DNA of 5,388 bases from Syntrophaceae bacterium UBA6252 (GCA_002441265.1 DJVQ01000027.1:9656-15043); one strand, 5' to 3'; shown: positions 1 through 5,388, numbered from the stretch's first letter. Notes: generated by a model from the sequence alone, not told the origin. Translations and numbers: made by a program.

Positions 1-44
1 TATGGGCTTTTTACGAAGCCGTCACGCTTAAAAGTCTGTCATCC

Positions 45-581
45 TCACTCCGACTGGAGTTCGACGGCCAGTTTGACCAGGGACTCCACCTGGTCCGCGG
101 GCACCTTCCCCCGGATAATCGCCCTGCAGACCCGGTTCTTGTCGAGAAGGACGGCGTTGGCCGTGTCCTTCGCAAGTCCCCAGGCATTTCGGAGCTTGGC
201 GTCGTAGTCGAAGAGAATCACCGTCTTGTATTTCTTTGCCTTGTCCCCCGCAATGGCCCTGATGAGAAAATTCGGCTTCCACGTGGCGGCGCAATCGACG
301 ATCCCGATGCCCCTGTAGGTTTCCTCCTTCAGGAGACCCTCGTCCTTGGCCTTTTTCATGGCATCGGTGAAATGCTCGTTCAGGTCCGACTCGTCGGGAT
401 CCACGTAATTCACGAGGAGGACCCGGCCGGGCCAGGACTCCATGGTGAACGAGGCGCCGTCCGCATCGGGGAACGACCAGTCGGAAGCCTTCATTCCCAC
501 CTGCAATTCCTCCGCGGCGGCGGCGACGCCCCACAGAAGAACCCCCAGAACCAGCAACAGAACGACTTTCTTCCTGTTCAT
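45..581 (-). CDS. Exported YtfJ-like thioredoxin-fold protein
   Basis: This encodes a 178-residue protein that begins with a Sec signal peptide: basic MNRKK, a hydrophobic stretch at about 6-20, and an AAA cleavage site near residue 23 (AAA|EE). It has no lipobox cysteine, so a soluble periplasmic protein is expected. The mature part reads like the YtfJ/HI_0045 branch of the thioredoxin fold: a VGMKASDW beginning, a strand RVLLVNYVDP (53-62), a helix with AMKKAK (74-79), a GIGIVD strand (91-96), and a C-terminal block with AWGLAKD, AVLLDKNR and GKVPADQVESLVKL that lines up with the end of E. coli YtfJ. The only cysteines are Cys97 and Cys152, with no CxxC, so ordinary disulfide exchange is unlikely; the family's function is unknown. 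I chose the ATG at 581 because AAGGAGG (588-594) sits six bases upstream. A GTG at 602 would place that ribosome site inside the gene. The gene is divergent from the acyl-CoA genes, and a functional link to them is not shown. Family assignment is from remembered motifs. Confidence 0.72.
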   Translation of the reverse strand: MNRKKVVLLLVLGVLLWGVAAAAEELQVGMKASDWSFPDADGASFTMESWPGRVLLVNYVDPDESDLNEHFTDAMKKAKDEGLLKEETYRGIGIVDCAATWKPNFLIRAIAGDKAKKYKTVILFDYDAKLRNAWGLAKDTANAVLLDKNRVCRAIIRGKVPADQVESLVKLAVELQSE

Positions 582-587
582 TTCTTC

Positions 588-594
588 CCTCCTT
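588..594 (-). promoter_or_regulatory. Ribosome binding site deciding the YtfJ-like start
   Basis: On the minus strand this reads AAGGAGG and ends six bases before the ATG at 581. It settles the start in favour of MNRKK over the GTG seven codons upstream, and the shorter form also begins with a normal signal peptide. Confidence 0.75.
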
Positions 595-613
595 TGTTCC
601 ACGGAAATGAGAC

Positions 614-643
614 CAGTTACCCCGATCGGGGCCAGGTTGTCAA
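614..643 (-). promoter_or_regulatory. Possible leftward promoter overlapping a palindrome
   Basis: The minus strand carries a consensus -35, TTGACA (638-643), between the divergent genes. At a spacing of 17-18 bases there is only a poor -10 (GTAACT or TAACTG, 614-620). The spacer contains the perfect 12-bp palindrome CCCCGATCGGGG (620-631). A promoter with an operator-like palindrome in its spacer would be suitable for regulation of the YtfJ-like gene, but the weak -10 makes this tentative. Confidence 0.3.
620..631. repeat. Perfect 12-bp palindrome in the divergent spacer
   Basis: CCCCGATCGGGG is perfectly self-complementary and lies between two divergent genes, where a dimeric regulator could bind. 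It does not match a specific operator I recognise. A chance GC-rich palindrome cannot be excluded. Confidence 0.4.
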
Positions 644-690
644 GGCCGGGCGGGGAAATGGGAAACGCCTTTTCCCCAGCGACATTTGTA

Positions 691-719
691 TTGAAACTCC
701 ATACCCGTTGTGTTATGGT
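691..719 (+). promoter_or_regulatory. Candidate sigma70-type promoter for the AMP-binding gene
   Basis: TTGAAA (691-696; 5 of 6 to consensus) is followed after exactly 17 bases by TATGGT (714-719; 4 of 6). Transcription would begin near 726, leaving a short leader that includes the GGAGGGAGG ribosome site and the ATG at 749. The local sequence is more AT-rich than its surroundings. This placement also argues against the upstream GTG start at 710, which would lie inside the promoter. Confidence 0.5.
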
Positions 720-748
720 TTGTTGGCCCTGGAGGGAGGTTTTTCCTG

Positions 749-2215
749 ATGGAATATGCTAACTTAGGCAAAATGTTGGAACATTCGGCCAAGCGCTATT
801 CCGGCAGTACATCCCTGATTTTCAAAGACCTCAGAATTTCCTACGACGACCTGAACGAGGCCGTCGACGCCCTTGCCAACCACCTCCGGAGCATTTCCGT
901 GAACAAGGGGGACAAGGTGGCCCTCCTGCTCCCCAACTGCCCGGAATTCGTCATTTCTTACTTCGCCGTCGCAAAGCTCGGAGCCGTCGCCGTCACCCTG
1001 AGCATCTTTTCGACGCCTTACGAGCTGAAGCATCTTCTGAACAACAGCGATTCCAAGGTCCTCATCACGACGAACGCAGCGTCGAAGCGGTTCGCCGAAA
1101 TCCGGGAGGAGGTTCCTCTGTGCAGGGACGTCCTTCTCACGGACGGGGCGTTCGGTCCCTCGCCCTTCCGGGATGCCCTCGCGGGCAACCGGGGGCGATT
1201 CGAGTCCCCCGACATCGGGGAAAACGACCCGGCGGTGATGATCTACACCGCAGGGCTCACGGGAAGACCGCTGGGCGCCGTCCTCACCCACGGGAACATG
1301 ACCACCCAGTTCACCCTCCTCCGGGACATCTGCGAGGGGCGGGAAGGCGACGTGGGGCTTTGCCTCATTCCCCTCTTCCACGCCTTCGGGGCGGCCGCGA
1401 ACATGGTGAGCGCCGTCGAGCTGGGCGCTTCCGTGGTCATGATGGACCAGTTGAACATGGACGGCATCTTCGAGGCAATCGCCAGGGAAAAAATCTCCTA
1501 CATCGCCGCCGTTCCGAGGCTATACCTGGGAATGCTCCTTCACGAAAACGCCGACCGGTACGACGTCAGCTCCCTCCGGCTCTGCATCACCGGGGGGTCC
1601 TCCATGATCCCCGAGTTCATCCCCCCCTTCCAGGAGAAATTCTCCGTGAAGCTCATGGAAGGATACGGCCTCACGGAAGCGTCTCCGGTCAGCTCCTTCA
1701 GCAGACCCTGGATGACGCAGAAGCTGGGGTCCATCGGGATCCCCATCCCGGGGGCGGAGGCGCGGATCGCGGACGACGCCGGCGGGGTCCTCCCGGCGAA
1801 CGGCGAAGGGGAGCTCCTGATCCGCGGGAAAAACGTCATGGCCGGATATTACAAGGACGTCAACGCCACGGAATCGGTCATCCGGGACGGATGGCTCTAC
1901 ACGGGGGACCTGGCAAAAATCGACGAAGACGGATACATCTTCCTCACGGGAAGAAAAAAACGGATGATCATCACGAGCGGGTTCAACGTCTATCCCCGCG
2001 AGGTGGAGGTCGTCCTCGACATGCACCCTCTCGTGGAAACATCGCGGGTGATATCGAAGCCCGACATGATGCGGGGTGAAATCGTCAAGGCACGGGTTGT
2101 ACCGAAAAAGGGAAAGACCATCGATGAGAAGGATCTCTTCCGCCACTGCAGGACCTACCTTTCCCCTTACAAGGTGCCCCGGGAAATTGAAATTGCGGAA
2201 CACCTGGAAAGTTGA
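749..2215 (+). CDS. AMP-binding (acyl-CoA synthetase-like) protein, C-terminally short
   Basis: This 488-residue protein belongs to the ANL adenylate-forming superfamily, whose acyl-CoA synthetases make acyl-CoA from a carboxylic acid, ATP and CoA via an acyl-AMP. Visible core motifs are the P-loop-like YTAGLTGRPLG (166-176), YGLTE (A5, 306-310), YTGD with Asp387 (A7), and GRKKRMIITSGFNVYPREVE (A8, 401-420). Several features are odd. The P-loop is usually YTSGTTGxPKG, and here Ser, Thr and the PKG lysine are replaced by Ala168, Leu170 and Leu175. The A8 hinge position, often Asp, is Arg405. The protein stops at YKVPREIEIAEHLES, a few residues before the expected PKTxxGKxLRR motif with the catalytic adenylation lysine. 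Neither of the other two plus-strand frames after 2215 supplies that motif, so a simple frameshift is not supported. The start at 749 has GGAGGGAGG (731-739) about nine bases upstream. It may be a fatty or aromatic acid CoA ligase by ancestry, but its substrate cannot be read and full adenylation activity is doubtful. Confidence 0.88.
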   Translation: MEYANLGKMLEHSAKRYSGSTSLIFKDLRISYDDLNEAVDALANHLRSISVNKGDKVALLLPNCPEFVISYFAVAKLGAVAVTLSIFSTPYELKHLLNNSDSKVLITTNAASKRFAEIREEVPLCRDVLLTDGAFGPSPFRDALAGNRGRFESPDIGENDPAVMIYTAGLTGRPLGAVLTHGNMTTQFTLLRDICEGREGDVGLCLIPLFHAFGAAANMVSAVELGASVVMMDQLNMDGIFEAIAREKISYIAAVPRLYLGMLLHENADRYDVSSLRLCITGGSSMIPEFIPPFQEKFSVKLMEGYGLTEASPVSSFSRPWMTQKLGSIGIPIPGAEARIADDAGGVLPANGEGELLIRGKNVMAGYYKDVNATESVIRDGWLYTGDLAKIDEDGYIFLTGRKKRMIITSGFNVYPREVEVVLDMHPLVETSRVISKPDMMRGEIVKARVVPKKGKTIDEKDLFRHCRTYLSPYKVPREIEIAEHLES

Positions 2216-2287
2216 CATTTCTTTCCCGGCATTTCACTTCCTGCGGTAAACGGCACTGAACCGAATTTCCGGAACGGTCAAGGCGCC

Positions 2288-2306
2288 CCCGGTGTTCATC
2301 ACCGGG
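2288..2306 (+). terminator. Short GC hairpin after the AMP-binding gene
   Basis: CCCGGTG and CACCGGG form a perfect 7-bp stem around the 5-base loop TTCAT, in the 165-bp gap between the AMP-binding gene and thiolase A. It is followed by TTATGGG rather than a run of T, so it is a poor intrinsic terminator. It could instead be a processing or pausing structure. I found no convincing promoter between it and thiolase A, so read-through is plausible. Confidence 0.3.
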
Positions 2307-2380
2307 TTATGGGTGACTGTCCCGGAAACGAGTAAGGATATTCCGCCGAGGAATAAACCACAAAAAAAAGGAGAGAACGC

Positions 2381-3742
2381 ATGGCAAAGGTTCCGCAGAA
2401 ATTGGACACAACCAGGGCCGGATACTACAAGAACGCACCGATTGCGAAATTCGGTGAAAGAAAGGCCCCCACAACGGGAATGGGTCGAAAGATCAAGAAT
2501 ACGGCAAAAAACTTCCGCGAGGTGGTCTGCGTGGAAGCGTGCCGGACACCTTACGGCGTGTTCGGGGGGTCCCTCCGGGGCTTTGACGCGCCCCAACTCG
2601 GCGCGCTGGCCATCAAGGAGTGCCTGAGGCGGACCGGCGGCAAGGTGAAACCGGAAGATGTGGACTACGTCATCATGGGACAGGTCGTCCCGGCGGGCTG
2701 CGGGCAGGTTCCGAGCCGGCAGGCGACGATCCTGGCGGGGCTTCCCGAGTCGGTTCCTTCCATCACGCTCAACAAGGTCTGCTCCTCGGGGATCAAGCCC
2801 CTCGATCTGGCGACCCAGATGATTCAGACCGGAAGGGCCGAAATCATCATCGCCGGGGGCCAGGAAAGCATGAGCAATTGTCCCTACTCCCTGCCCGACA
2901 TGCGCTGGGGCAGCCGGATGGGCCTCCCCAACGGCCGCACCGTGGACCTCATGGTGTACGACGGGCTCTGGGACGCATTCTACAACCGGCACATGGCCAT
3001 CCACGGCTCCGAGGTGGCTGACGAGTTCGGATTCACCCGGCAGGACCAGGACGAGTGGGCCCTTCTTTCCCAGAGCAGGGCCGTTGACGCCATGAATGCC
3101 GGCAGGCTCGACGACGAGATCTTCCCCGTGGAAGTCCGGAAGGGAAAGGAAACGGTCGTTTTCGACAAGGACGAGGGTCCCAGGCCGGGAACGACCATGG
3201 AAGGCCTCGCGAAGCTTCCGCCGGTCTTCAATCACAAGAGCACCGTCACGGGAGAGCCCGGAAGCGTCACCGCGGGCAACGCCCCCGGCGTGAACGACGG
3301 CGGGGACGTGTGCCTGATGATGAGCGGTGAAATGGCGAAGAAGCTCGGCATGAAACCCCTGTTCACGATCCTCGACTACGCCGAGGTCTCCCAGCCGACG
3401 AAGGACATCGCGACGGTGCCCGGCCTTTCCATCAAGAAGATCCTGGATCAGAACGACCTGACCCTGGACAAGATCGATCTCATCGAGATCAATGAAGCGT
3501 TCGCCGCCGTGGTTCTGGTAAGCGCCCGGACGGTCCTGGGCATGTCGAAGGAAGACATGCTGAAGAAGGTCAACGTGAACGGGAGCGCCATCGCTTACGG
3601 CCACCCCATCGGGGCAACGGGGGCCAGGATCGCCATGACCCTGGCCTACGAACTCCGCAGGCGGGGCGGCGGACTGGGAGTCTGCGGAATCTGTTCCGGT
3701 CACGCCCAGGGCGACGCCATGCTGATCAAGGTCGAGCCCTGA
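2381..3742 (+). CDS. Thiolase A (acetyl-CoA acyltransferase family), with N-terminal extension
   Basis: Thiolases cleave 3-ketoacyl-CoA with CoA to acetyl-CoA plus a shortened acyl-CoA, or condense two acyl-CoAs; both halves of the fold are present in these 453 residues. The nucleophile is Cys134 in NKVCSSG; Asn371 (NEAF), His408 (GHPIGATGAR) and Cys438 (GICSGHAQGDA) complete the active site. The loop with RWGSRM and DLMVYDGLWDAF (175-200) is typical of the family. The usual MGxGPxP segment before NEAF is replaced by an IATVPGLS version. The glycine-rich CIGGGxG end is CSGHAQG, which marks a subfamily different from classical PhaA/AtoB. Residues 1-45, rich in Lys and Arg, precede the normal thiolase beginning (REVVCVEACRTPYG). 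The ATG at 2381 is well supported by AAGGAG (2368-2373) seven bases upstream, so the extension is probably real. A 3-ketoacyl-CoA thiolase is the likely role; chain length is unknown. Confidence 0.92.
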   Translation: MAKVPQKLDTTRAGYYKNAPIAKFGERKAPTTGMGRKIKNTAKNFREVVCVEACRTPYGVFGGSLRGFDAPQLGALAIKECLRRTGGKVKPEDVDYVIMGQVVPAGCGQVPSRQATILAGLPESVPSITLNKVCSSGIKPLDLATQMIQTGRAEIIIAGGQESMSNCPYSLPDMRWGSRMGLPNGRTVDLMVYDGLWDAFYNRHMAIHGSEVADEFGFTRQDQDEWALLSQSRAVDAMNAGRLDDEIFPVEVRKGKETVVFDKDEGPRPGTTMEGLAKLPPVFNHKSTVTGEPGSVTAGNAPGVNDGGDVCLMMSGEMAKKLGMKPLFTILDYAEVSQPTKDIATVPGLSIKKILDQNDLTLDKIDLIEINEAFAAVVLVSARTVLGMSKEDMLKKVNVNGSAIAYGHPIGATGARIAMTLAYELRRRGGGLGVCGICSGHAQGDAMLIKVEP

Positions 3743-3779
3743 CACGGAGGAACCCGTCCCGGCGGGCAGGAGCGTGTCA
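3740..3779 (+). repeat. Inverted repeat straddling the thiolase A stop codon
   Basis: TGACACG (3740-3746, including the TGA stop) is the exact reverse complement of CGTGTCA (3773-3779). Inside the loop, CCCG (3753-3756) and CGGG (3763-3766) can pair as well. The transcript could fold into a stem here. There is no following T run, so I do not call a terminator. Confidence 0.35.
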
Positions 3780-3788
3780 AGAAAGCAA

Positions 3789-3802
3789 CCGTCCCGGGAC
3801 GG
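3789..3802. repeat. Perfect 14-bp palindrome between the thiolases
   Basis: CCGTCCCGGGACGG is fully self-complementary. Its left half, CCGTCCCGG, is also present at 3754-3762, so the earlier copy could pair with 3794-3802 as an alternative to folding of the palindrome on itself. It lies 52 bases before the thiolase B start. It could be a regulator site or an mRNA structure; no T run follows. Confidence 0.4.
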
Positions 3803-3854
3803 AATGTAAGCCCGTGACGAAATAACTTCATCATGAAGAAAGGAGAAGTCGATT

Positions 3855-5144
3855 ATGAAGGATGTAGTCATTGTCAGCGGCGCCAGAACCGCCGTGGGTG
3901 AATTCGGAGGCTCCCTGAAGGGCGTCTCTGTTGTCGAAATGGGAAAACTTTGCATGAAGGAAGCCATCAAGAGGGCCGGCCTTCGTCCCGCCATTAATGA
4001 TTTCATCAAGGCCTGCCGTCCCAATGCGTTCGGCGAATTCGACATGACGGAAATTCAGAAGAAACACTACGACTACGACAGTTCGCTGAAGCCCGTCTAC
4101 TTCGACGAGGTCATCTTCGGGAACGTTCTCACCGCCGGCCAGGGGCAGAACCCCCCCCGGCAGTCGGCCATCTATGCCGGTCTCCCCGAGGAAACCAATG
4201 TCGTCACCGTGCAGAAAGTCTGCGCTTCGGGAATGAAGGCGATCACACTCGCCGCCCAGGTGATCCAGTGCGGCGACGCCGACATCATGGTCGCCGGCGG
4301 TATGGAAAACATGAGCAACGTCCCCTATGCCCTTGCCGACGCCCGGTGGGGGTATCGGATGAATATGCCCTTCGGCAAGGTTACTGACCTCATGGTCCAT
4401 GACGGCCTGTGGGAAATCTTCAACGCCTACCACATGGGCTTCACGGCGGAGAACATCGCCGAGAAGTACGGCATCTCCCGGCAGGAGCAGGACGAACTGG
4501 CCTACGAGAGCCATCGCCGCGCCCGTGCCGCCAACGCCAGCGGCGCCGTGGCCGACGAGATCGTCCCCGTGGTGATCCCCCAGAGGAAAGGCGATCCCAA
4601 GGTTTTCAAGGTGGACGAGCGGCCCATGGACACGACCCTGGAGAAGATGGGCAAGCTGGCACCGGTCTTCAAGAAGACGGGAACCGTCACGGCGGGAAAC
4701 GCATCGGGCATCAACGACGGCGCCTGCGCCGTGGTCGTGGCGAGCGCCGACAAGGCGAAAGAGCTGGGACTCAAGCCCATGGTGAAGATCAAGGGCTTCG
4801 CTTCCGGCGGCGTCGATCCGGCCTACATGGGCCTCGGACCGATCCCGGCCATCCGGAAGGTCATGAAGAAGCTCAATCTGACCATCAAGGACTTCGACCT
4901 CTTCGAGCTGAACGAGGCCTTCGCCGTCCAGGCGCTGGGATGCATCAAGGAACTGGGGATCCCCCTCGACAAGTGCAACCTGAACGGGAGCGGAATCTCC
5001 ATCGGCCACCCCATCGGATGCACCGGGGCCCGGATCACCTACACCCTGGCAAACCAGATGGTGAAGAAAAACCTGAACCTCGGCGTTGCGTCGCTGTGCA
5101 TCGGCGGCGGCCAGGGAATGGCGATAGTGCTTGAAAGGGTATAG
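3855..5144 (+). CDS. Thiolase B (acetyl-CoA C-acetyltransferase-like), with internal insertion
   Basis: This is a 429-residue thiolase close to the classical biosynthetic/degradative type. It starts directly with MKDVVIVSGARTAVGEFGGSL and keeps every catalytic element: Cys123 in QKVCASG, Asn353 in ELNEAF, His385 in GHPIGCTGAR, and Cys415 in SLCIGGGQG. The YMGLGPIPA segment (324-332) and the loop RWGYRM...DGLWEIFNAYHMG are also standard. Acetoacetyl-CoA or longer 3-ketoacyl-CoA cleavage is expected in the cytoplasm. An unusual feature is an insertion of about 35 residues near 44-80, between AIKRAGLRP and the strand DEVIFGNVL. It pushes the nucleophile from the usual position near 89 to 123, and it is rich in charged and aromatic residues. 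AAGGAG (3840-3845) lies nine bases before the ATG. It follows thiolase A by 112 bp on the same strand and is probably in the same transcription unit. Which of the two thiolases acts on C4 substrates cannot be decided here. Confidence 0.93.
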   Translation: MKDVVIVSGARTAVGEFGGSLKGVSVVEMGKLCMKEAIKRAGLRPAINDFIKACRPNAFGEFDMTEIQKKHYDYDSSLKPVYFDEVIFGNVLTAGQGQNPPRQSAIYAGLPEETNVVTVQKVCASGMKAITLAAQVIQCGDADIMVAGGMENMSNVPYALADARWGYRMNMPFGKVTDLMVHDGLWEIFNAYHMGFTAENIAEKYGISRQEQDELAYESHRRARAANASGAVADEIVPVVIPQRKGDPKVFKVDERPMDTTLEKMGKLAPVFKKTGTVTAGNASGINDGACAVVVASADKAKELGLKPMVKIKGFASGGVDPAYMGLGPIPAIRKVMKKLNLTIKDFDLFELNEAFAVQALGCIKELGIPLDKCNLNGSGISIGHPIGCTGARITYTLANQMVKKNLNLGVASLCIGGGQGMAIVLERV

Positions 5145-5174
5145 CCGAACGGAGCATACATAAAAACAGAATGT

Positions 5175-5197
5175 GGATATCCCCTTGACTCAACCAA
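5175..5197 (+). repeat. Left 23-bp terminal inverted repeat
   Basis: This is the exact reverse complement of 5340-5362. Its outer eight bases are the palindrome GGATATCC, so they read the same in direct orientation at both ends of the element. Confidence 0.85.
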
Positions 5198-5300
5198 CCC
5201 CTATATGTTGTGTTTTGGGTTTTGGCCCCCTCGTGTGCGTAACGAGATCCGAGTATCGCACAGGGTCAATAACCACTGCTTGCTGAATAAGCAGGTAAAT

Positions 5301-5328
5301 GGGATACTCCTCCATGCCCTGGGATACT
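5301..5328 (+). repeat. Direct repeat GGGATACT, 20 bp apart
   Basis: GGGATACT occurs at 5301-5308 and 5321-5328 inside the 188-bp element, an offset of exactly 20 bp or about two helical turns. Such phasing fits paired protein-binding sites near a transposon end, but the unit is short and could arise by chance. Confidence 0.35.
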
Positions 5329-5339
5329 ATATCTTGTAC

Positions 5340-5362
5340 TTGGTTGAGTCAAGGGGATATCC
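5340..5362 (-). repeat. Right 23-bp terminal inverted repeat
   Basis: This is the exact reverse complement of 5175-5197, beginning TTGGTTGAGTCAA and ending GGATATCC. At this end the palindrome extends by one base on each side (GGGATATCCC, 5354-5363), which the left copy does not share. Confidence 0.85.
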
Positions 5363-5388
5363 CTACCCCAAAATAGACATTGGTTTAC

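Larger units (their letters stand above)
5175..5362. mobile_element. 188-bp terminal-inverted-repeat element (MITE-like)
   Basis: The segment is bounded by perfect 23-bp inverted repeats at 5175-5197 and 5340-5362. Each consists of the palindrome GGATATCC, two further C:G pairs, and an arm ending in TTGACTCAACCAA (or its complement). Homology stops exactly at both outer and inner edges. The inside is visibly more AT-rich than the neighbouring genes and carries its own small hairpins (CTGCTT/AAGCAG at 5276-5294; CTCGT/ACGAG at 5230-5246) and a direct repeat. No transposase is present. A MITE, the remains of an insertion sequence, or a small dispersed repeat are the main options; one copy cannot show mobility. 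Confidence 0.6.

Noticed and set aside
710..748. Earlier GTG start for the AMP-binding gene
   Set aside because: It lies within the best promoter candidate, lacks a ribosome site, and adds 13 residues not typical of the family; the ATG at 749 has GGAGGGAGG upstream.
1120..2079. 319-codon plus-strand frame inside the AMP-binding gene
   Set aside because: It is Arg/Gly/Pro/His-rich, out of frame with a gene that has clear motifs, and lacks its own ribosome site.
2216..2260. Frameshift hiding the missing C-terminus of the AMP-binding protein
   Set aside because: I read the other two plus-strand frames past the stop; neither gives a PKTxxGKxLRR-like segment.
3833..3854. ATG at 3833 as an upstream start or leader peptide for thiolase B
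   Set aside because: It is out of frame with thiolase B, has no ribosome site of its own, and overlaps the AAGGAG serving the ATG at 3855.
2234..4045. 603-codon open frame on the minus strand opposite thiolase A
   Set aside because: It lies wholly antisense to a thiolase with all catalytic motifs, its translation is low-complexity (rich in His, Asp, Gly, Arg, Val), it has no family motif, and long antisense frames are common in GC-rich genes.
4151..4158. Run of eight C in thiolase B as a phase-variation tract
   Set aside because: The reading frame is intact across it, encoding the expected NPPRQ segment; it is a GC-rich codon run, although worth remembering as a possible sequencing-error site.
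3831..5009. 392-codon open frame on the minus strand opposite thiolase B
   Set aside because: Same pattern: antisense to an intact thiolase, with composition that mirrors the sense codons and no recognisable domain.
5185..5209. Rightward promoter TTGACT...TATATG or TATGTT in the left inverted repeat
   Set aside because: The spacing between the boxes (11 or 13 bases) is too short for a sigma70 promoter.
5326..5352. Leftward promoter TTGACT...TATAGT from the right inverted repeat
   Set aside because: The boxes are decent but only 15 bases apart, and no supported gene lies downstream on that strand within the element.

Overview
The window is a stretch of bacterial chromosome, roughly 60% GC in the genes, holding four protein genes. 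One short secreted-protein gene lies on the minus strand. Three genes on the plus strand encode acyl-CoA enzymes: an AMP-binding (acyl-CoA synthetase-like) protein and two different thiolases. The gene mix and protein styles (paralogous thiolases beside an acyl-CoA synthetase-like gene, strong AAGGAG-type ribosome sites) fit an anaerobic fatty-acid or aromatic-acid degrader such as a Syntrophales/Desulfobacterota member. That placement is an inference from style; nothing here is taxonomically diagnostic.

Layout. Positions 45-581 (minus) encode an exported YtfJ-like thioredoxin-fold protein. A divergent spacer of about 167 bp (582-748) carries a good candidate promoter for the rightward genes and a 12-bp perfect palindrome. 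Positions 749-2215 (plus) encode the AMP-binding protein. It ends just before the usual C-terminal catalytic-lysine motif and has an altered P-loop. A 165-bp gap containing a short GC hairpin precedes thiolase A (2381-3742), which has an extra basic N-terminus of about 45 residues. A 112-bp gap with repeated and palindromic CCGTCCCGG sequences precedes thiolase B (3855-5144), which has an insertion of about 35 residues ahead of its nucleophilic cysteine. The last 244 bp hold no convincing gene. They contain a compact 188-bp, lower-GC element bounded by perfect 23-bp inverted repeats (5175-5362), which looks like a MITE or a small dispersed repeat.

How the genes could work together. An acyl-CoA synthetase would activate a carboxylic acid to its CoA thioester, and thiolases would cleave (or make) 3-ketoacyl-CoA at the end of beta-oxidation. 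Both thiolases keep all catalytic residues (two Cys, His and the Asn of NEAF) and should be active. The synthetase-like protein may not perform full ATP-dependent activation, because its adenylation lysine motif is absent. The two thiolases belong to visibly different subfamilies, so they probably differ in substrate or direction. No dehydrogenase, hydratase or electron-transfer gene is in the window, so the pathway cannot be closed from this sequence alone.

The best candidates for something undescribed are the C-terminally short AMP-binding protein, the two lineage-type thiolase elaborations, and the 188-bp terminal-inverted-repeat element. I see no defence system, CRISPR array, RNA gene or complete insertion sequence.
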